Of a stretch of DNA of 64,000 nucleotides, positions 57,301 to 64,000 are shown one piece after another. The notes beneath the pieces are model-generated. The model worked only from the letters and a program-made list of their open reading frames with translations, made no database searches and was not told the DNA's origin. Numbering within the stretch: position 1 is the stretch's first letter; every line of letters begins with the position of its first letter. This DNA is from Hofstenia miamia (Eukaryota > Xenacoelomorpha > Acoela > Hofsteniidae), in the NCBI GenBank assembly GCA_900660155.1, contig CABFPE010000200.1, positions 286,290-350,289 of the forward strand. The letters are read 5' to 3'. A program made the translations under genes and the position numbers.

Positions 57301-58810
57301 TAGGGCTGTATCATGACATGATATTCAGCATGATAAAGCATGACATGTAAATCATGAAAAAACATGTCATGACATGATAAAACATGATAAATTTATTTTA
57401 CATGATAAAACATGAAAAGCATGGTAATTTTCTGTAGTAATTTTTTGAGAAATATAATTAGTTTTGTATATTGATTGCAAAGCAATCGAATCTCTAGAGT
57501 AAATTATTTACGCCTTGCTGGAAAAGTTTTAATAGTTTGTTCAATGTGATGTAAATACTGTAACAGCTAAACAATTTTCCCGCAATCTGAAATTATTTGA
57601 ATAAATTACTCCTTCATAATTCAACAAGAATAAATTTGTTTTATCATTCTTTCCAATTGTCGGTTAATACGTAGTGTAGTTTGCACATGTCTGGCAAAGA
57701 CGCACTGTAGTTTGCACATGTCTGGCAATGGAACACGACCCATGGCGGGCGCATTTGAAGATAAGTTCTACTACAAAGAAAAAGATTCTGTATTTTGCAC
57801 TAAATGTTATACGCGTTATAAACATAATCATAATTCTGGCAATACTGCTTTAAAATATCATTACAAAACTATGCATTCTGAAACGTCAACTGGATTGTTA
57901 TATTGATCAGCATTAATGCTTTGCAGAGTAATATTGTTACTATAAAATCAAACTTTTTATATCCGTGCTCAAATCATGTCAATTAGCATCAAAGGTGTTG
58001 TGTTTCAAACGTTGGTGATGCTGCGACATCGATTGCTATCTCAAGAAGATGATCCTCCATATATGCATGACTTCAGGCAGCATGTACTAAATGATTTCAA
58101 GCGACGAATATACTTGTCTCTTTCCAGCACGTTACGCCTGGTCTAATTGGCAACTCCCATGGATATTTGCTTTAAGAAATTAAATGCTTTACCAAAGCTG
58201 AACGGGAATCTTTGTGGCAGTAAATTGCCTTTGAAGTTTCTCCGGATAACTTTAGAAGTGAAGATATTACTCCTACAAATTCTGTTGCCAAACAAAGTCG
58301 GTATGAGTGGGAACAATGAGACTTTGATTAACAAGACGAATGTGTGTTAGAAGCAGCTTCAGAACGTATTGCTAAAGAAATTCGACGATACTAATCCATT
58401 AAACAGGATATAGATGGGGATCCACTGAAATGGTGGGAAGAAAACTGCTCTTTATATCCGTACATTGCTTCTCTAGCACAAAAAACTCTTAGTATCTCGG
58501 CAATGAGCGTTCCGTGTGAGAGATTACTTTCTTCCAGTGGTTTTGTTGTTAGCAAAACAAGGGCTTCACTCGATGATGAGAACATAAATATACTTTGCTG
58601 TTTACGAAATTGGAAAACATTGTAATGTTTTAATGATTTCTTATAATTCTGTTAAGTAATTAGCGAAGAATAACCCGGGTTATCCAATATCATATTGATA
58701 TATCTGCTTAATAAAAATTACATGATAAAACATGATAAAACATGACATGATAATTTTTAACAGCATGACATGCCATGACATGATAATTCTCAGTCAAAGT
58801 GACAACCCTA
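57301..58810 (+). mobile_element. Internally deleted hAT element, copy 2
   Basis: The element starts TAGGGCTGTATCATGACATG and ends in ACAACCCTA. It is flanked by a perfect 8-bp duplication cttgttag (57293-57300 and 58811-58818). It is the same element as 18808-20319 in the opposite orientation. Relative to that copy it has a short tandem duplication around 57680-57720 (TTTGCACATGTCTGGCAA appears twice) and lacks about 30-40 bp near 57940. Confidence 0.93.
57718..58625 (+). pseudogene. hAT transposase with BED finger and C-terminal domain only (copy 2)
   Basis: The N-terminal frame 57718-57906 encodes MSGNGTRPMAGAFEDK and the BED finger, then stops. The C-terminal dimerisation region resumes near 58335 and ends at 58625. 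It carries a TAA (RRY-stop-SIK) where copy 1 reads RRYQSIK. The catalytic core is missing, as in copy 1. The encoded product cannot transpose by itself, and mobilisation would need a related full-length enzyme. Confidence 0.85.
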
Positions 58811-59169
58811 CTTGTTAGATAGATATTCGTTGTCATTTTATCACCATTGTAGTTAACTTTTAGGGGCGTTTATAATAAAGACAGGAAAATAGCAACAAAT
58901 CCAAAAGTTTGTAATATCAGAAACTGACAAGAATGCAATTAATCGTAGTGCTAGACTGATAGTATTTTTTGATTTTTTTCAATTTTTGATTGCTTTTATT
59001 ACGCTTGTAGCTTATTTTACAAATTATTGGGTCCTGTTATTTTTATATTTATTATGTAAATAGGCGCTATATCAAAATACATTATTAGAACTCCCTGCGC
59101 TTAGATAACAAAGGTAATAAGAGTAAGCCCACTTCCGAAAAACTATGGGCACAAGAATTTGAATTTAGC

Positions 59170-59375
59170 GTTGTGTTTCAAACGTTGGTGATGCTGCGAC
59201 ATCGATTGCGATCTCAAGAAGATGATCCTCCATATATGCATGACTTCAGCTTCAGGCAGCATGTACTAAATGATTTCAAGCGACGAATATACTTGTCTCT
59301 TTCCAGCACGTTACGCCTGGTCTAATTGGCAACTCCCATGGATATTTGCTTTAAGAAATTAAATGCTTTACCAAA
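59170..59375 (+). mobile_element. Internal fragment of the same hAT family
   Basis: This 206-bp stretch repeats positions 57997-58196 of copy 2 almost exactly, with a 6-bp duplication (CAGCTT, in GACTTCAGCTTCAGGC). It begins at GTTGTGTTTCAAACG and ends at GCTTTACCAAA. It has no transposon ends, so it arose by segmental copying or an aberrant repair event, about 360 bp from the intact copy 2. Confidence 0.9.
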
Positions 59376-59549
59376 TAAATTGTATGCATCATTGTTTTTC
59401 AAGTGTTTTATAGACCCCCATGATCAAGTATACATGTTTATATCTTATATGGCATCTTAGCAAAATTGGGTAATTATTATATGAGATATGAATATTGTAC
59501 TGAACATATAGTAGGCTTAGAAATGTGCATTGAGACGATCCTAGTTGCA

Positions 59550-59975
59550 ATTTGCAGGGCAGCAACTTTCAAATACATCCTCATATATATTTTCTCGCTA
59601 GACCTTTGATTTGTAATTGGCCTTCTTTTTTCCTTTATGTGACTGAAGTTGAGAAAATTGCTGAAAGTTTTAATGTAAAAACATGGCTTATGCTGATGAT
59701 ACTCAACTTCTTACAGTCCTTAAATCTGCATACCCTGTGGAGATTGCCAATCTTCAAGAATGGCTCTTTGTGTTTGGTCCTCATCACATATGCTAGCTGT
59801 ACACCAAACAAGTCATAATTGTTGGTTGTTGCCTCAGTACATTATAGTTAACCTTAAGTACCGATTCTTATCCAAAAGTCCACCCTGGAGCCCTCAATTC
59901 GAATTAACAACTTTGGATTTATGTTTGACAATATTTTATCACATAAAAATTGTGTTTCTCAGATGTACAGGTTAA
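59550..59975 (+). pseudogene. LINE reverse transcriptase fragment (YADD)
   Basis: One frame reads MAYADDTQLLTVLKSAYPVE and then IANLQEWLFVF at about 59681-59780, the catalytic YADD motif and the following ...W.....L block of jockey/CR1-type reverse transcriptase. After a stop, another frame near 59880-59975 reads PQFELTTLDLCL and further RT-like wording. The fragment is short and broken. Confidence 0.65.
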
Positions 59976-59996
59976 TTAGTTAAGAGAACTGTACAA

Positions 59997-59998
<2 letters not shown>

Positions 59999-60051
<53 letters not shown>

Positions 60052-60052
60052 T
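59999..60052. repeat. (TA)n microsatellite
   Basis: An AT/TA run of about 54 bp interrupted once (AATATA at about 60029-60032), close to the LINE fragment. Confidence 0.95.
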
Positions 60053-61174
60053 ATTTCAAAACATTTATTTTTTACTGTAGCACTAAAGTCCAATTGGACT
60101 ACAATATCTTTCTGAATGAGCAGAAGTTGCTTGGTTGGTATATATATTCAATGCAACGTTACACAAAGTTGGATAGGTGCTTCTATTGAGATTTTAAAAA
60201 TGTATATTTACAAGCTTGTTAAAATTAATTTTATTGGGCCAGTTTTTTGTCCGGAATTTCCTAAATTTTGGGACCGACCCGTGTCCACTGTCCACCTCTG
60301 ATGAAACAATTTCATTTTTGTTTGTATTTTCTGCAGGTTGTTTTGTTTTAGAAATTCGTTCAAAGCATACTTTTTTATGAATAAATTTAGAATTGAAATC
60401 ACTAAATTTGCAGACATTTAAAATATATTTAGCTTTAAGAAAGGAATACTGTTTAAAACCAGCATGAGTATATAGTAATAAATTTCTCTTCAAAGACCTG
60501 ATTTGACTCATCGAAAATAAATAGGTTTGTTTTGTATTACGTGTAAACTGTAAGCAAGTGTTAGAGAAAGTGGGCTAGACATCTGTTACATACGGCAAAT
60601 AGCCTGTGTGTAAATAAAAGGGACACGTGAAATCAATCAAATGAAAATATCGCTTATCAACTATAGATATGTGTGTATAGAAACTAATTGGACACAATAA
60701 ATCCCCAATCTTCAACAACTATCTTCCTTAATTGTTATTGAAGTAATGAACACTGTAGTGTAAAAATGAAACACAAAAATTCTCATTAAAATAGAAACGA
60801 ATTTAGGGTTAATTTTGGACAATTTTTCAATTTTAAAACCATAGTTGTAATCAGGTTAATATTTTGAAATCCTACCAAATTTTACAATGAAAATGATTCA
60901 GTTATCTTTAAAAACAGTTAGAATTAGGTTTGTGATAAAATATAAAAACCAACAAGTTTGAAGGACATTTGTATTACTATTTGCAATTATAGCAAATAAT
61001 GGCCAAAAGTGTTTCTGCTTAAAGTTGTGAGCACATGTGGTTGATCTTCAGTTCACGAAGAAAAATCATGTCACAATAACCTTTGATACAACTGGGAATC
61101 TCGAAATATCAGCCTTATAGTTTTTTCAATTTAACTGTTATATTGTCTATTGAAGCAGTAAAGTCCACCATCAG
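60053..61174. other. Non-coding stretch
   Basis: No domain was recognised. The 105-residue minus-strand frame at 60194-60511 is Lys/Asn-rich and has no supporting motif. Confidence 0.45.
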
Positions 61175-61850
61175 ATGTCGAATCAGGAATATAATAAACG
61201 TTTAAAGACAGAAGTGATTCAAACTTGCAACAACCAGACCAGACGATCATTGGGATTACTCGAACCGAAAGGCACTTCATCCTGGCTCATCACGAACCCC
61301 TCTAAAGAACATGGTTTCTACCTTAACAGAGATGATTTTAGAGACGCAATTAGCTTGCGGTACCACTGCCTATACAAAAGATGGCAAAATCCTGTGAATG
61401 TGGTCAGCCTAATGACATCGATCATGCTCTTACATGTAAGTTAGGAGGTTTCACCATCATGAGACACAATGCGGTCAGGGATCTAGAGGCAGAGTTCCTA
61501 TCAGAAATCTCAAAGGACGTAGAAATCTAACCAAACGTGATTGAACTGACCTCTAAGGAGATGAACCAAATGAGTGGCAACACTGAGGCAAGTGCTCGAC
61601 TGGATATTTCTTGTCGCTCATTCTGGGCGGCTCTACAGATATCGATGTTCGATGTGAGAGTTACCCATCCCAATGCCCCATCATATCGGAAAAGAAAATA
61701 CTGGAAGAACACGAGAAAGCCAAAAAAGGCGGCTTATCAGGAGTGCGTACAGCATGAGGAAGACTCTTCATTCACACCCCTAGTCTTTTCTACATTTAAA
61801 AAAAGGCCGAGGTATTCTTACACTGGATGATGAAAGAAATTGACAATAAC
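61175..61850 (+). pseudogene. Decayed nuclease-like tail of a reverse-transcriptase element
   Basis: The first frame reads RRSLGLLEPKGTSSWLITNP and DDFRDAISLRYHCLYKRW. After a frameshift (about 61440-61540) the sequence SARLDISCRSFWAALQISMF, then FDVRVTHPNAPSYR, and further YQECVQHEEDSSFTPLVF appears. This order (SSWL, DAxxLRY, ARLDI...FW, FDVRV.xPxA, SFTPLVFS) is familiar to me from the C-terminal region of reverse-transcriptase elements in cnidarians and other animals. The ARLDI/FDVRV pair suggests a PD-(D/E)XK-type nuclease. No reverse transcriptase core precedes it in this window. Confidence 0.65.
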
Positions 61851-61981
61851 CTCAACGGACAAGTAGACAAAGAGGAATTCTTACAGTTGTTGAGTGCAAT
61901 TTCTAAATATGTTTAAATTCATTTATACATTATTTCATTATAGTAGAGTTTAGCGATTTTTTATTGAAGCTTCATATAGTA

Positions 61982-63580
61982 CTGGAAAAAAGAATTCGGC
62001 CACCCATGATTTGTCATAAATATTTTTAAGAAATGGACTCCAAGAATGTCATAGTTATTTTTAAATTAGATTTGGGGTTGTAGAAAAAGGAATTCATTAA
62101 TGTTGAGACATAATTATTCCTGTTTACTTTAAATCTCAACGAGAAAAGCTACAATGATTGTAGTTAGCTAACCTATTCTTGGAAAAATGTATTCGGCCAC
62201 TTCAGATCAATCCAGAGAATCTGTAAAAAATTTCATTGGTTGACATTTTTTCAGTCTATTTATATTAAAAATGTCTAATAACAGCGTTTCTTCGCCATAT
62301 ATCATGCCTGGTTACGTACCGCTTGCCATCCGCGAGTTGATTATATCCAAACATTTGGAAGGCATGAGTCAACGTAATATAGCCTGACTTTTAGAGCGAC
62401 CTCGAAGTACTGTCGGGGATATCATCAGACGTTTTACTTCTGAAAACATCATTGCCAAAGTCTGGAACACCAAATCAGCTCTTATGCGCCTTTCAAAGCA
62501 AATCTCATGAAGACTTCATAGGAATTTCGCAAGGAATGGGTTGATGATCACCTCGTGACAGCAAGAATTGTGCGAAACATTCTGAAGAAGTATTCAATTG
62601 GGACTTTCGTGGCACCCAAAAAGCCATTCTTAACCGCAAAGCAAAGATTACGCCGGTTGAGGTGGGCCAAGTTGATGAGAGACAATTCATCTGAACATTT
62701 GTCTAATATTATATTTTCGTATGAGTCAAGATTTGAGCTATACTCATCAAAAAGAGTGTTGATAAAGAGACCAACTGGGCAGAAGTTCAGATTCTTGCCT
62801 CAACTTACTCGGGGACCATGAATTATGGTGGGAAGTCTGTAATGATATTGGGTGCAATATAAAAGTGTGGCTTTCGCAAGATTTTTCACATCACTGGTAC
62901 TCTCCTAAGCTATTAATATGCTCGGATTTTAGAAAAGCAACTTTTGCGACTTTTTACCAGTGATCAATATATCAGCAGGATGGTGCTCCACGTCATACCT
63001 CAAAAGAAATGAAAAATTTCCTCCACAATAATGGGGTTGCTATCCTTGCTGACTGGCATGGCCAATCTCCAGACCTTAACATTATCGAAAATATGTGGAA
63101 AGAGGTCAAATATTCAATTGGACAGCATAATCTTCACACTGAAGACGAGCTGTGGAGCGCAGTAAAAAAAATTTTATGCAATTGCTTTATTAAAAGACTT
63201 TTTGCTTCAATCCCTTATCGCCTTGAAGCTGTTATTCGCTCAAGGGACACCCTTCAAAATATTAGAAGAGAAAATTTTGTTGCTAAGTACTTGTATTGCA
63301 TAAATTATTAATTTATGTATCTTATTTTGAATTTACTTTTCGGATTTGCTCACTTTGTTAAAATTTTTTTCAGTTGCCGAATACACTTTTCCAATACAGG
63401 TTTTCTGATTTTGATAAAAAATTAATGGCCAATTGTTATTCTACTTATTCTATGGTATTAGACATACAAATTTTCATTTCTTAATCAAACTAACACTTTG
63501 TTATAATTTCAGGCACACTCTATCCAATGAAATTTCATTATTTATTCAAAATAGCAAGGTGGTCTTATACATATTTCCAG
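61982..63580 (+). mobile_element. Tc1/mariner element with IR/DR-type ends
   Basis: The left outer end CTGGAAAAAAGAATTCGGCC is flanked by TA (61980-61981). The right outer end in reverse complement, CTGGAAATATGTATAAGACC, is flanked by TA (63581-63582). A second copy of the left motif, TTGGAAAAATGTATTCGGCC, lies about 200 bp inside (near 62180), and a right inner copy TTGGAAAAGTGTATTCGGC (reverse complement) lies near 63378-63396. Two repeats at each end match the IR/DR layout known from some Tc1 elements. The 1599-bp element carries a broken transposase. Confidence 0.8.
62271..63311 (+). pseudogene. Tc1-like transposase pseudogene
   Basis: The frame starts MSNNSVSSPYIMPGYVPLAI with a helix-turn-helix region and is stopped by a TGA after QRNIA at about 62383. 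Later frames give WAKLMRDNSSEHLSNIIFSY, where FSYESRF replaces the expected FSDESRF (first catalytic aspartate lost). QQDGAPRHTSKEMKNFL retains the second aspartate (codon 62979-62981), and SPDLNIIENMW keeps the glutamate. The last two are 35 residues apart rather than the usual 34. Stops and frameshifts confirm it is dead. Confidence 0.85.
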
Positions 63581-63582
63581 TA

Positions 63583-64000
63583 CTGTATTATTCATTATAA
63601 TTATTAAGGACTAGTTGTAATTTCAAATAACCAGTTAAATGTTGAAAAACTACTTGATAAGTATATTGAAAAAATATCATTTTCATGTCCATGAATTTCA
63701 CGTATATGACTGCATTTAAGTATTTAGACAAATCAATTTCTTAAAACCGATGTGGAAGAATATCTCAACTCGGCCCGACCAGGCCGAATCCAATCAGTTT
63801 TATTACTGGTAATATGGAGAAAATATTTTTTCGGTTTTTGATGTAGTTTTGTAATAAGAATGCAAGATACTTTCAATAAAATATATCGCTTATATGAATT
63901 AAACATTTTATTCCTTAAAAATGTGCAAGTTCTAAGTAAATTATTTTTGTTAAGGATTAAACCATGCGCTATCCAACAGTTTTAATATAATATATATATA
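63583..64000. other. Non-coding stretch ending in (TA)n
   Basis: No gene is seen. A TA run begins near 63986 and continues to the window edge. Confidence 0.5.

Overview
The window is clearly AT-rich animal (metazoan) nuclear DNA: genes have spliceosomal introns, one gene encodes calcium-binding EGF repeats, long stretches are non-coding, (TA)n microsatellites are frequent, and most recognisable coding sequence belongs to animal-type transposable elements (hAT, piggyBac, Tc1/mariner, Penelope-like, several non-LTR retrotransposons). An aquatic invertebrate such as a cnidarian or tunicate would fit, but nothing read here fixes the species. Nothing bacterial (operon, ribosome binding site, CRISPR) was seen.

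Only two host genes can be supported. (1) A two-exon gene, 2342-2504 joined to 6998-7269 on the + strand, encodes a 144-residue protein with three PPxY motifs, an acidic stretch and a C-terminal membrane segment. Its 4.5-kb intron holds a recent 839-bp tandem duplication. (2) A single-exon gene at 25711-26706 encodes a 331-residue secreted protein with six EGF-like domains, four of them calcium-binding, and a GPI-anchor-like tail.

The rest is a mosaic of mobile DNA. hAT elements dominate. One apparently intact autonomous copy (48521-50878, 461-residue transposase, perfect 8-bp target duplication) sits beside two nearly identical internally deleted copies of another family in inverted orientation (18808-20319 and 57301-58810, plus a fragment at 59170-59375). 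At least six short non-autonomous elements with hAT-like ends lie at 515-1794, 7455-7877, 23737-24111, 28221-28662, 38752-39040 and 39489-40269. Two decayed piggyBac elements (about 10814-12400 and 16551-18044) share palindromic end motifs. There are three Tc1/mariner elements (44754-46038, 53030-54341, 61982-63580) and one long-inverted-repeat element with TA ends (30761-32005). Retroelements include two Penelope-like fragments (23140-24340 and 36270-37375), an R4-like LINE with a C-terminal nuclease region (42052-44190), several jockey/CR1-type LINE fragments (12601-13374; 44380-46680, split by a mariner insertion; 59550-59975) and two decayed C-terminal regions of other reverse-transcriptase elements (34626-35900 and 61175-61850).

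A 12-copy satellite with a 128-bp unit lies at 46863-48398, between the split LINE and the intact hAT. Assembly gaps are at 17056-17257, 20643, 28534-28593 and 41052-42051. I found no convincing new multi-gene system; the best leads are the three-PY-motif protein, the intact hAT, the satellite next to it, and the conserved end architecture of the piggyBac pair.
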